A DNA stretch of 17,213 nt from DASWHF01 sp036393295 (GTDB lineage Bacteria; Pseudomonadota; Gammaproteobacteria; Acidiferrobacterales; UBA6901). The position numbers and the translations under genes were made by a program. Shown here piece by piece: positions 1-7,670 of the stretch. The stretch spans positions 1-17,213 of the forward strand of contig DASWHF010000158.1 of NCBI GenBank assembly GCA_036393295.1, in the 5' to 3' direction. The notes below the pieces were generated by a model. That model was not told the DNA's origin and did no database searches. It saw only the letters and a list, made by a program, of their open reading frames with translations. Position 1 is the stretch's first letter; the number at the start of each line of letters is the position of its first letter.

Positions 1-152
1 TGGACGACGCCGGCGGCTTCATCGAGATCCAGGGCACCGCCGAGGGCGCGAGCTTCTCGCTCGAGGAGATGCAGGCCATGACCGCGCTCGCCCAGGCCGG
101 GATCCGCAACCTGATCGCGCACCAGCGCGCCGCACTCGGCATCGACGCGTGA
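1..152 (+). CDS. rph: Ribonuclease PH, C-terminal end (5' truncated by window)
   Basis: The open frame enters at base 3 and ends with TGA at 150-152, giving the last 49 residues. The sequence around GGFIEIQGTAEG, followed by an F-S-x-E-E-M segment and an I-x-x-L-I-x-x-Q-R-x-A-L ending, is the typical C-terminus of RNase PH, the phosphate-dependent 3'-5' exoribonuclease that trims the 3' ends of tRNA precursors in the cytoplasm. The catalytic core is outside the window and cannot be checked. The stop codon overlaps the GTG start of rdgB (GTGA), so the two genes are probably translationally coupled. The rph-rdgB pairing is common in proteobacteria and supports both calls. Confidence 0.9.
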   Translation, partial: DDAGGFIEIQGTAEGASFSLEEMQAMTALAQAGIRNLIAHQRAALGIDA

Positions 153-763
153 CCGCCGCCGCGCACCGCATCGTGCTGGCCAGCAACAACCCCGGCAAGG
201 CGCGTGAGTTCGGACAGTTGCTCGCCGACCTGCACCTCGAGGTCGTGCCGCAGTCCGAGTTCGCGGTGCCGGAGGTCGACGAGACCGGCCTGACCTTCGT
301 CGAGAACGCGCTGATCAAGGCGCGCCACGCCGCCCGGCTGAGCGGGCTGCCGGCCATCGCCGACGACTCCGGCCTGGAGGTCGACGCGCTGGACGGCGCG
401 CCCGGCATCTATTCGGCGCGCTACGCCGGCGTCGGTGCGAGCGACGCGCAGAACCTGCGCAAGCTGCTCGACGATCTCGACCAGGTCCCGGAACGCGAGC
501 GCGGCGCGCGCTTCCAGTGCCTGCTGGTCTACCTGCGCCACGCCGCCGATCCGACACCGCTCATCTGCCAGGGTGCCTGGGAGGGCCGCATCCTGTTCGA
601 ACCGCGCGGCGTCAACGGCTTCGGCTATGACCCGGTTTTCTTCGTGCCCACCCACGACTGCTCGGCGGCCGAACTGCCCGCGGAAACCAAGAACGCGCGC
701 AGCCACCGCGGCCAGGCGCTGCGCTGCTTGGTGGCGGCCCTGGGCACATCCCGGACTGGCTGA
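149..763 (+). CDS. rdgB: RdgB/HAM1 non-canonical purine NTP pyrophosphatase
   Basis: This 204-residue protein matches the RdgB (Ham1/ITPase) family, which hydrolyses dITP, ITP and XTP to monophosphates and so keeps deaminated purines out of DNA and RNA in the cytoplasm. Visible signatures are the N-terminal S-N-N-P-G-K substrate loop (residues 12-17), the F-V-E-N-A segment with E52, the ADDSGLEVDAL motif with the catalytic-region aspartates D72 and D73, a G-I-Y-S-A-R-Y-A-G stretch, FGYDPVFF, and a terminal S-H-R-G motif. The length is normal for the family. The start is GTG at 149, overlapping the upstream rph stop by four bases; no later start would keep the first beta strand and SNNPGK loop. 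The next gene starts about 150 bases downstream behind its own promoter-like site. Confidence 0.96.
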   Translation: MTAAAHRIVLASNNPGKAREFGQLLADLHLEVVPQSEFAVPEVDETGLTFVENALIKARHAARLSGLPAIADDSGLEVDALDGAPGIYSARYAGVGASDAQNLRKLLDDLDQVPERERGARFQCLLVYLRHAADPTPLICQGAWEGRILFEPRGVNGFGYDPVFFVPTHDCSAAELPAETKNARSHRGQALRCLVAALGTSRTG

Positions 764-848
764 CCCCGGAAAAGCGCGCGTGTCCGCCAGCCGGGCCGGG
801 ACTCCCCGCAGCGCTGCACGGGCATGCGGACGGCCGCCGGCCGCACCC

Positions 849-864
849 TGGCACAGTTTGTGCT
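849..864 (+). promoter_or_regulatory. Candidate sigma-54 (RpoN) promoter for the GGDEF/EAL gene
   Basis: The sequence TGGCACAGTTTGTGCT carries the -24 element TGGCAC with GG at 850-851 and the -12 element TGCT with GC at 862-863, at the exact spacing expected for RpoN. It departs from the usual consensus at two of the better-conserved positions. Transcription would start near base 875, some 37 bases before the preferred GTG at 912. The same stretch contains the short palindrome GCACA-GTT-TGTGC (851-863), which may be coincidental or a regulator site. An enhancer-binding-protein site was not identified. Confidence 0.5.
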
Positions 865-911
865 CTGCTTGTGGGTGAGCCAAGATCGGGCGCAGCCCTG
901 AGGTTTTGCCG

Positions 912-3900
912 GTGCACGACGCAGGGACCCCCCGAAACGACAGCGGCCGCCAGGCAGCACCCGCGGCCGTTCGGCGCCCGCGCAACTGGCACGACCGGCT
1001 GGGTATCCACAGCCTGCTCGGTCGCTACGTTTATTCGGCCGTGCTGTTCGTGGTCGGTTTGGGCGCGGCCGCCTGGCTGGCCAACCACTACGTCGGGGGC
1101 GCGGCCGCCACCAATGCCGTCAATCTCGCCGACCGGCAGGAGATCTCGCAGCGGGTACGCGACCTGGGCAACGACCTCTGGTATATCGAGAACTCGCTCC
1201 ACGGTTACCTGCTGGTTCCGACAGCGGCGGCGCGCGAGACCGTGCTCGGCGAAATCGATGACTTGACCCGAAACACACAGCGCTTGGCCGACGACGTCCA
1301 GGTACTCTCCCTGATCCGTATCGACGCGCGTCGATTTGTGAGACAGGCCAAGGTCATGCGCAGCCGGGTGGCCGAGTTGCTCGACGTGCGCGCCGATCCG
1401 GTCAAGTTGTTTCCGGCGATGACCATCATGATGGACGCCATGCAGCCGGGCGCCGACGAGATCATCTCGTTGACGTCGCTGTCCATGGACGAGGCGCGCG
1501 ACCGCGGCGACGACCCGGTCCAGGCGGAGATCTACCGGCTGTTCGCCGATATCCGTTACTCCTGGGTGCGCATCATCGGCGCCTTCCGCCTTTACGTCGC
1601 CAACCGCTTCGGCATTTTCTCGGTCACGCCGGAGGTCGGCATGCGGGCTCAGGCGTCGGTGGTGGGGCTGTTCGCCGAGCGCGTCGACCTCAACATGAAG
1701 CGCCTCGAAGAGCTCGCCGCCCAGAACCGGCTCGAGTTCCAGCAAAGCGACGCCCTGCCAAGAATCCGCGTTCAGCACCGGAAATGGTTCGAGGCCTATC
1801 GCCAGGTGATGCGCATCTATTCCTCCGACCGCTGGCGTTCCGACGTCCCGCTGTTGCGCGACCATGTCCAGCCGCTGTTCGTCGGACTCTGGGAAACGCT
1901 GCGCGAGATCGAACAGTCCGTCGCCTGGGATTCCGCCAGCGACATCGCAGCGACGACGCGGGTCGCCGACAAGATCTCGACCTCGCTGTGGTTGCTGGTC
2001 GTCTTCGGCGCGGGGCTCGCCGTGCTCGGCGTCCTGATCTTCGAGCTGCAGATCCGTCGGCCGATCGCGCGCGTGGCCCGCGCGTTGCGCGCCGAGGCGG
2101 CCGGCGACACGGATACCGGACTGCCGAAGACCGATCTGCAAGAGACTCAGGACCTGATCCAGGCCTTCGACGCGATGCGCGCCCAGGTGCACACCCGTCA
2201 GGAGCATCTCCAGGCGGTGCTGACCTACGCGGTCGAGGCGATCGTCACGATCGACGACAGCAACCGCATCGAGACCTTCAACCCGGCCGCCGAGAAGCTG
2301 TTCGGCCGTTCGGCGGCGGCCATCGTCGGTGAGCCGCTCAGCGTCCTGGTGCCGGCGTTCTCGCGATTCCAGGGCGAACGCAGCGGCGGGGCCGGGGAAG
2401 TGGCCATGCTCGATTACGAGCACGAGGAGCTGGCCCGGCGCGAGGATGGCAGCCTGCTTCCGGTATCGCTCAAGGTCAGCGAAATGTTCGTCCAGGGACG
2501 CCGGCTGTATCTGTGCATGATGGCGGACATCAGTGAGCAGAAGCAGATGCAACAGCAGCGCGAGGACATGCTGGTCGAGATCCGATCGCGCGAACAGCGC
2601 ATCCGGGCGATACTCGACAACACCGCCGAAGGCATCATCACCTGCGATCATCGCGGACATATCGAGGATCTCAACCAGGCGGCCGAACGCCTGTTCGGCT
2701 GGGCCGAGGACGAGTTGATCGGCACCTCGATGTCCCAAATCGTCCTGCCGGACAACCCCGAGATGCGCGACGGCTACCTGCAGCACCTGATACGCAACGA
2801 GATTCAGCGCCTGGTGGGCCATGAGGGCGAGCTGGTCGGCCGCCGCAAGGACGGCACGCTGTTCCCGATGGCCATCAAGATCAGCGAAGTGGAGCTGGAG
2901 GGGCAGCGCAAGTACATCGCGCTGGTCGCGAACATCAGTGAACGCAAAACGATGATGGAGCATCTGCGGCGCCTGGCCGAGCACGACGGCCTGACCGGAT
3001 TGTACAACCGGACCTATTTCCTGACCGAGCTGGAACGGGCCGTGGCGCGCGTGCAGCGCAACGAGCAGGTCACCTGTGCGCTGCTGTATATCGATCTCGA
3101 CCACTTCAAATACATCAACGACACCATGGGCCATGCCGCCGGCGACCGGCTGCTGATCGAAGTGGCGGGAATCTTCACCCGGCGGGCGCGCAAGAGCGAC
3201 CTGGTCGTGCGCCTGGGCGGCGACGAGTTCACGATTCTGGCGTTCGACGTCACGACCGATGCCGTCCACAAGCTCGCCGAGTCGTTCCGCAAGCAAATCG
3301 CCGGCTATCGCTTCCTGCACGACGGCAAGGCGGTCGACGTCGGCTGCTCGATCGGGGTTGCCGTCATCGACAAGCAGACCCAGTCGCCGGCCGAGGCCAT
3401 GTCGCAAGCCGACGTCGCCTGCCACCTCGCCAAGCGCGCCGGGCGCAACCGGATTCACGTATTCGACCCGGCCGACGCCAAGGACGTCAATACCATGTCG
3501 CTCGACATGGGCTGGTCGCACCGCATCAAGGAGGCCATCGCGCACGATCGCTTCGTTTTGGCCCGCCAGCCGATCGTCCGCATCGGCACGCGCGAGGTCA
3601 CCGGCTACGAAATCCTTATTCGCATGCTCGACGAGCGCGACGAGATCATCATGCCCGGCGGGTTCCTGCCGACCGCCGAGCGCTTCGGCCTGTCGGTCGA
3701 CATCGATCGCTGGGTGATTTCCCGCAGCATCGAGAAACTGGCCGCGGAGCGCATCGCCGAACCCACGCTGCAATACACGATCAACCTCTCCGCCCAGACC
3801 CTGACCAGCCGCGGCATCATCGAGATCATCACGGAAAAGCTGGCCGACACCGGGCTCGATCCGCGGGCGCTGACCTTCGAGGTCACCGAGACCGCGGCGA

Positions 3901-4283
3901 TCGCCGATATGAATACCGCCGTCACCTTTCTCTCCAACCTGCAATCGCTGGGTTGCCACACGGCGCTCGACGACTTCGGGTCCGGCATGTCGTCGTTCGC
4001 CTATCTCCGGGACCTGCCGGTCGACATCGTCAAGATCGACGGCCGGTTCGTCAAGAACCTGCCCCACAGCCCGGTCGATCAGGCGATGGTACGGGCGATG
4101 AACGATATCGCGCACGCGCTCGGCAAACAGACAGTCGCCGAATTCGTCGGCGACGAAGCGTGCGTCGGCATCCTGGCCGGGATCGGGGTCGACTACGGTC
4201 AGGGTTTCCACCTGGGCAAACCGGAGTTCATCCAGCCGCTGGCGCACAACGCGGGGGGCGCGTCGCGGCGTTCGGCCTCCTAG
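912..4283 (+). CDS. Membrane sensor PAS-PAS-GGDEF-EAL cyclic-di-GMP enzyme
   Basis: This 1,123-residue protein probably makes and/or degrades cyclic-di-GMP at the inner membrane. Order: TM1 (about 39-58), a helical periplasmic sensor region (about 60-355), TM2 (about 359-378), a HAMP-like linker, two PAS domains (about 430-545 and 565-680), GGDEF (about 690-850) and EAL (about 870-1110). The GGDEF motif is intact at 769-773, and an inhibitory I-site RxxD (RKSD, 760-763) sits five residues ahead of it. The EAL signature reads E-I-L-I-R, so E900 is kept. Other expected phosphodiesterase residues are present: N958, E990, D1020-D1021 in the DDFGSG loop, K1041 and E1077. Both activities therefore look possible. 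GTG at 912 is preferred because TGAGG (899-903) lies eight bases upstream; TTG at 906 is an alternative. The gene interrupts the rdgB-hemW pairing. Confidence 0.93.
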   Translation: MHDAGTPRNDSGRQAAPAAVRRPRNWHDRLGIHSLLGRYVYSAVLFVVGLGAAAWLANHYVGGAAATNAVNLADRQEISQRVRDLGNDLWYIENSLHGYLLVPTAAARETVLGEIDDLTRNTQRLADDVQVLSLIRIDARRFVRQAKVMRSRVAELLDVRADPVKLFPAMTIMMDAMQPGADEIISLTSLSMDEARDRGDDPVQAEIYRLFADIRYSWVRIIGAFRLYVANRFGIFSVTPEVGMRAQASVVGLFAERVDLNMKRLEELAAQNRLEFQQSDALPRIRVQHRKWFEAYRQVMRIYSSDRWRSDVPLLRDHVQPLFVGLWETLREIEQSVAWDSASDIAATTRVADKISTSLWLLVVFGAGLAVLGVLIFELQIRRPIARVARALRAEAAGDTDTGLPKTDLQETQDLIQAFDAMRAQVHTRQEHLQAVLTYAVEAIVTIDDSNRIETFNPAAEKLFGRSAAAIVGEPLSVLVPAFSRFQGERSGGAGEVAMLDYEHEELARREDGSLLPVSLKVSEMFVQGRRLYLCMMADISEQKQMQQQREDMLVEIRSREQRIRAILDNTAEGIITCDHRGHIEDLNQAAERLFGWAEDELIGTSMSQIVLPDNPEMRDGYLQHLIRNEIQRLVGHEGELVGRRKDGTLFPMAIKISEVELEGQRKYIALVANISERKTMMEHLRRLAEHDGLTGLYNRTYFLTELERAVARVQRNEQVTCALLYIDLDHFKYINDTMGHAAGDRLLIEVAGIFTRRARKSDLVVRLGGDEFTILAFDVTTDAVHKLAESFRKQIAGYRFLHDGKAVDVGCSIGVAVIDKQTQSPAEAMSQADVACHLAKRAGRNRIHVFDPADAKDVNTMSLDMGWSHRIKEAIAHDRFVLARQPIVRIGTREVTGYEILIRMLDERDEIIMPGGFLPTAERFGLSVDIDRWVISRSIEKLAAERIAEPTLQYTINLSAQTLTSRGIIEIITEKLADTGLDPRALTFEVTETAAIADMNTAVTFLSNLQSLGCHTALDDFGSGMSSFAYLRDLPVDIVKIDGRFVKNLPHSPVDQAMVRAMNDIAHALGKQTVAEFVGDEACVGILAGIGVDYGQGFHLGKPEFIQPLAHNAGGASRRSAS

Positions 4284-4361
4284 TCCCATGTCGACCGGGA
4301 CCGGCCGCCCGCGCGACCCGACTCTCGGTATTGACCGTCCTGGAGTATAGTCGTCGTGGCA

Positions 4362-4379
4362 CGGCCGGTGCACCGGCCG
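4362..4379. promoter_or_regulatory. 18-bp perfect palindrome in the hemW leader
   Basis: CGGCCGGTGCACCGGCCG is a perfect 18-bp palindrome in the 282-base gap between the GGDEF/EAL stop and the hemW start. It lies 10 bases after a -10-like TATAGT (4346-4351). No -35 box is found at a normal distance; TTGACC at 4331-4336 is only nine bases away. The palindrome could be an operator or an RNA hairpin, or could be chance in GC-rich DNA. Nothing else is recognised in the gap. Confidence 0.3.
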
Positions 4380-4565
4380 GAAACCGCCGACCCGATGGCG
4401 CTCCGGACGGTCCGGTAACAACCCTGGCCCACCACATGGCGAGCAACGAACGCTGTCTTCAGGATGCACGCAACCGCGCCACGGGTTTCCCCGGCGCCCC
4501 GCGCAGTGTGTTCGCGATCCCGCCGGGGCGCGCAAACCGCCCGCGCGGCACAACGAGCCGTCGTC

Positions 4566-5732
4566 ATGTTTGAATTTTCCGCCCTGCCGCCGCTGTCCCT
4601 GTACGTGCACCTGCCGTGGTGCGTGCGCAAGTGCCCGTATTGCGATTTCAACTCGCATGCGACACGCGACCCGATCTCCGAGCGCGAGTACGTCGATGCG
4701 CTGATCGCCGACCTCGACCAGGACCACAAGCGCGTCTGGAACCGGCCGGTGCACACCGTGTTCCTGGGCGGTGGCACGCCGAGCCTGTTCACCCCCGAGG
4801 CCGTCGACCGGCTGCTGGCGGCGCTGCGCGCGCGGCTGCCGATCCTCGCCGACGCCGAGATCACGCTCGAGGCCAATCCCGGCACGGTCGAGCAGGACCG
4901 CTTCCGCGGCTACCGCGAGGCCGGCGTCAACCGTCTGTCGATCGGCATCCAGAGCTTCGACGACGCTAAGCTGCGCGCGCTCGGGCGCATCCACGGGCGC
5001 GCCGAGTCGCTGCGCGCAGCGGAGGCGGCGCGCGGCGCCGGCTTCGACAATTTCAATTTCGATCTCATGTACGGCCTGCCGCAGCAAAGCGTCGACGAGG
5101 CGCTCGGCGACCTCGGCACCGCCATGGCCCTGCATCCGGCGCACCTGTCGCTCTACCAGCTCACGCTCGAGCCGAACACGCTGTTTCACGCCCAACCGCC
5201 GGCGCTTCCCGACGAAGATGCGCTGTGGGAAATGCAGCGGAAGCTCGAGCTCCTGCTGACCAGCGGCGGCTACCATCACTACGAGGTCTCGGCGCATGCG
5301 CGCGACGGGCGGCGCTGCCGGCACAACCTCAACTACTGGCGCTTCGGCGATTACCTCGGCATCGGCGCCGGGGCGCATGCCAAGATCAGCGACGCCGAGG
5401 GCATCACGCGGCTGTGGAAGCTTAGGCAGCCGGCCGAGTACCTGGCCAAGGCCGCAGGTCCGGCGGTGATCGGCGGCGAGCGGCGCCTGACGCCCGCCGA
5501 GGCCGGATTCGAATTCATGCTCAACGCATTGCGGCTCACGGACGGCTTCGAGACCGGCCTGTTTCACCAACGCACCGGACTGCCCCTGGACAGCGTCGAG
5601 CCGGCGCTCGAGCGCGCCGCGGGCAAAGGGCTCATCGAGCGAACCGCCGAGCATGTCCGGCCCACCGAGACGGGCCGGCGCTTCCTCAACGATCTGCAGG
5701 CGCTGTTCTTGCCGGAGGAGCGGGGGAACTAA
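4566..5732 (+). CDS. hemW: HemW radical-SAM heme chaperone (formerly HemN-like)
   Basis: This 388-residue protein belongs to the HemW branch of radical SAM proteins, which bind heme and a [4Fe-4S] cluster and are proposed to deliver heme to target hemoproteins. They are often mislabelled oxygen-independent coproporphyrinogen III oxidase. Visible features are an N-terminal L-Y-V-H-L-P-W strand, the CxxxCxxC cluster motif (C19, C23, C26), a G-G-G-T-P-S SAM-binding loop, a family-typical SIGIQSF segment, and the HNxxYW motif (HNLNYW) in the second half that HemW uses for heme binding. Length is normal. The frame is open further upstream to ATG 4464, but that 34-residue extension is Arg/Ala-rich and unlike the family, so ATG 4566 is chosen although its Shine-Dalgarno is weak. 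Confidence 0.95.
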   Translation: MFEFSALPPLSLYVHLPWCVRKCPYCDFNSHATRDPISEREYVDALIADLDQDHKRVWNRPVHTVFLGGGTPSLFTPEAVDRLLAALRARLPILADAEITLEANPGTVEQDRFRGYREAGVNRLSIGIQSFDDAKLRALGRIHGRAESLRAAEAARGAGFDNFNFDLMYGLPQQSVDEALGDLGTAMALHPAHLSLYQLTLEPNTLFHAQPPALPDEDALWEMQRKLELLLTSGGYHHYEVSAHARDGRRCRHNLNYWRFGDYLGIGAGAHAKISDAEGITRLWKLRQPAEYLAKAAGPAVIGGERRLTPAEAGFEFMLNALRLTDGFETGLFHQRTGLPLDSVEPALERAAGKGLIERTAEHVRPTETGRRFLNDLQALFLPEERGN

Positions 5733-5783
5733 TCGCGCCATCCGCGGACGAACGGATTGACGTCCGGGACAAAAGGCCGGAAT

Positions 5784-5811
5784 CGCCCGCGCCGGCGGTT
5801 TTGCGCGGGCG
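5784..5811 (+). terminator. GC-rich stem-loop after hemW, possible terminator
   Basis: CGCCCGCGC (5784-5792) and GCGCGGGCG (5803-5811) form a perfect 9-bp stem with a 10-base loop containing TTTT. It lies 51 bases after the hemW stop. No T-run follows the stem, so intrinsic termination is uncertain. Confidence 0.4.
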
Positions 5812-5962
5812 GGCTTGCTGCTACCATGCCGGCACACCGCCCGGCGTAACGCTTACATGAAACCACCGACGGGATGCACCGAATCGCCGCAGGGAGCATG
5901 CGCCGGGCAGGAACGGTTTCCGTTTGATGCATGACACCCCAACCGATCACGCAGGAGCAATC

Positions 5963-6520
5963 ATGAAAATCAAAACAAGCATTCTGGCTGGTGCCTTGTC
6001 CGCCACGCTGCTGGGTGCGACGACCGCCCACGCCGCGCCGCCGGTGACCGACTTCGCCGGCGACCGCGTCTATCTCGGCGCGAAGTTCATCGTCGTCGAT
6101 CTCGACGATATTCCGCCGGTGAGCTTCGACAAGGCGTACAACATCGGCGTCTATGGCGGCTACCACCTGCTCGGGCAAGGGGCGCAGATTCCCAAGAATC
6201 TGGGCGGCGGCACCTTATCCATCGAAGGCGAGTTCACGACCACGGTGGTCGACGGCGACACCAATTTCGGCGGCGACTGGGATATCACCACCATCAGCGC
6301 CTACGCCGCCTACCGCTTCCCGCTGCAAGGCGGCGTGTACCTGAAGGGCAAGGCCGGTGGCACCTGGAGCGATCCGGACACGCCCGCGACCAGAAAGAGC
6401 GAGACCGACGGCAGCTTCGGCCTCGGCGTCGGCTGGCATCTCGGCAGCGGCGCCCTGGAGGGCGAGTTCACCGTGATCAGCAGCGAGCTCCTGTTCCTGA
6501 GTGTCGGCTACCTCTTCTGA
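5963..6520 (+). CDS. Small outer-membrane beta-barrel protein
   Basis: This 185-residue protein has a clear Sec signal peptide (MKIK start, hydrophobic core, cleavage likely after A24 in A-H-A|A). After it come short alternating strands with glycines and aromatics such as V-Y-L-G-A-K-F, G-V-Y-G-G-Y and A-Y-A-A-Y-R-F, and a terminal G-Y-L-F. The last residue is Phe, as expected for a beta-signal read by the BAM complex. Size and pattern suit an eight-strand OmpA/OmpX-like or porin-family barrel. Its ligand or function cannot be told. ATG 5963 is supported by AGGAG at 5953-5957 with a five-base spacer and by the signal peptide. The gene is flanked by stem-loops and appears to be its own transcription unit. 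Confidence 0.82.
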   Translation: MKIKTSILAGALSATLLGATTAHAAPPVTDFAGDRVYLGAKFIVVDLDDIPPVSFDKAYNIGVYGGYHLLGQGAQIPKNLGGGTLSIEGEFTTTVVDGDTNFGGDWDITTISAYAAYRFPLQGGVYLKGKAGGTWSDPDTPATRKSETDGSFGLGVGWHLGSGALEGEFTVISSELLFLSVGYLF

Positions 6521-6531
6521 CCGAGCGGCAT

Positions 6532-6558
6532 CCGCGGCCGGGTCACCCCCGGCCGCGG
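6532..6558 (+). terminator. 11-bp perfect stem-loop after the barrel gene
   Basis: CCGCGGCCGGG (6532-6542) and CCCGGCCGCGG (6548-6558) pair perfectly around a five-base loop, 12 bases after the stop codon. The position fits a transcription terminator, but the following bases are C-rich rather than a T-tract, so it may instead stabilise the mRNA 3' end. Confidence 0.5.
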
Positions 6559-6573
6559 GCTCGCGCCCCCCCG

Positions 6574-6602
6574 CTGGCAAGCGCCCGCGAAGCCGATAAA
6601 AT
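6574..6602 (+). promoter_or_regulatory. Candidate sigma-70 promoter for the TlpA-like gene
   Basis: A -35-like CTGGCA (6574-6579, four of six consensus bases) is followed after 17 bases by TAAAAT (6597-6602, five of six) in otherwise very GC-rich DNA. Transcription would begin near 6609, about 22 bases before the ATG at 6631. This could drive the TlpA-like and hemJ genes and possibly the export cluster. Confidence 0.5.
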
Positions 6603-6630
6603 AGCGTCGAACCGTCCCGGCGCCGCGGCC

Positions 6631-7131
6631 ATGCCTGCACGCAAGTCCCTCATCGTCGTTTCGCTCATCGGCCTGCTTGGCCTGGCCGGCCTGCTGGCGT
6701 GGACAGGGCGGCACCCGGGCCCGGTACCTGCACTTCAGTTCACCTTGCTCGACGGCAGCCGTATCGACCTCGCCGCGTTGCGCGGCCGCCCGGTGCTGGT
6801 CACGTTCTGGTCGCTGAGCTGCCCGCCCTGCCTGGAGGAGGTGCCGGAGCTGCGGCGCGCCCATGAGGCCCTGGGTCCGCGCGGCCTCGAGATCATCGCG
6901 GTGGCCATGACCTACGATCCGCCGACCGCGGTGCTGGATTACGCCACGCGCGAGAATCTGCCCTACCGGGTCGCTTTCGATCTGGACGGGAACATCGCGC
7001 GCGCCTTCGGCGGCGTCGCCCAGCTGCCGCGCAGCATCGTCATCGGCCCGGACGGCGCGGTCGCCGCGAGCCTGCTGGGCAAGGTCGGTTTCGAGGGGCT
7101 CAAAGACGCAGTGCAGCAGTTCCTGCACTGA
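6631..7131 (+). CDS. Membrane-anchored TlpA/ResA-type thioredoxin-like protein
   Basis: This 166-residue protein has one N-terminal hydrophobic segment (about residues 6-24), acting as an anchor or signal, and then a thioredoxin fold facing the periplasm. The redox site is C-P-P-C (C64, C67) after the strand V-L-V-T-F-W; the usual W before the first Cys is replaced by Ser. A later L-P-R-S segment supplies the expected cis-proline position, followed by V-I-G-P-D-G. This is the TlpA/ResA/CcmG type, which reduces or exchanges disulfides in exported proteins, often apocytochrome c. The exact substrate cannot be assigned, as no ccm genes are in the window. It lies 26 bases upstream of the hemJ start codon region and is probably cotranscribed with it. 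Confidence 0.88.
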   Translation: MPARKSLIVVSLIGLLGLAGLLAWTGRHPGPVPALQFTLLDGSRIDLAALRGRPVLVTFWSLSCPPCLEEVPELRRAHEALGPRGLEIIAVAMTYDPPTAVLDYATRENLPYRVAFDLDGNIARAFGGVAQLPRSIVIGPDGAVAASLLGKVGFEGLKDAVQQFLH

Positions 7132-7163
7132 GACCACACCGGCACCACGAGGAAGAAGTGACT

Positions 7164-7604
7164 ATGTTATGGCTAACATCGCCCGAAATAAAGCCGTGGA
7201 TCAAATCGCTCCACATCGTGTTCGTGGTAACGTGGTTCGCGGCGCTGTTCTACCTGCCGCGGCTGTTCGTCTACCACGCGCTGAGCGAGGATACGGTCAG
7301 CCGCGAGCGCTTCAAAATCATGGAGCGCAAGCTGTCGAACGGCATCATGACGCCGAGCGCGGTGCTGGCGCTCGGCTTCGGGACCTGGCTGTGGCTGGGT
7401 TACGGTTTCGCCGGATATTGGCTGACGGCCAAGCTCGCGCTGGTCGCGGCCCTGGTGGTCTATCACATGTACCTGATGAAACTGGTAATCGACTTCCGCG
7501 CCGACCGCAACCGCCACGGCCACGTGTACTACCGCTGGCTGAACGAGCTGCCGGTGGTGATACTGATCGCCGCGGTGATCCTGGTGGTGGTGAAGCCGTT
7601 CTGA
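7164..7604 (+). CDS. hemJ: HemJ protoporphyrinogen IX oxidase
   Basis: This 146-residue integral membrane protein has about four transmembrane helices and matches the HemJ (UPF0093) family, which oxidises protoporphyrinogen IX to protoporphyrin IX, the penultimate step of heme synthesis, in the inner membrane. The first helix has the typical S-L-H-I-V-F-V-V-T-W-F-A pattern with H17, continuing into L-F-Y-L-P-R-L-F-V-Y-H. A later W-L-T-A-K-L helix carries the lysine (K90) that, with the first-helix histidine, is considered important. ATG 7164 lies 10 bases after AGGA (7150-7153). GTG 7158 is two codons upstream, four bases from the same site, and cannot be excluded. Together with hemW, the window carries two separate heme-related genes. 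Confidence 0.93.
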   Translation: MLWLTSPEIKPWIKSLHIVFVVTWFAALFYLPRLFVYHALSEDTVSRERFKIMERKLSNGIMTPSAVLALGFGTWLWLGYGFAGYWLTAKLALVAALVVYHMYLMKLVIDFRADRNRHGHVYYRWLNELPVVILIAAVILVVVKPF

Positions 7605-7670
7605 TCGCCGGTGGAACTTGCCGACCGTTTCCGTAGGCGGGACAGGACCGATCCAGCAAGGAGAACCGGA

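Noticed and set aside
4331..4351. TTGACC and TATAGT as a sigma-70 promoter pair for hemW
   Set aside because: They are only nine bases apart, far below the usual 16-18 spacing, and no good -35 is found at the right distance.
4464..4565. N-terminal extension of HemW from ATG 4464
   Set aside because: The added 34 residues are Arg/Ala-rich, unlike HemW, and the ATG has no spaced ribosome site.
612..5837. A 1,741-codon open frame on the minus strand opposite rdgB, the GGDEF/EAL gene and hemW
   Set aside because: The opposite strand carries three clearly recognised proteins. The antisense product is low-complexity, rich in Arg, Asp, Gly, Val and Gln, and matches no family; long stop-free frames are expected in GC-rich coding DNA.
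5912..5924. AACGG-TTT-CCGTT palindrome before the barrel gene
   Set aside because: Arms of five bases are too short to stand out in this composition.
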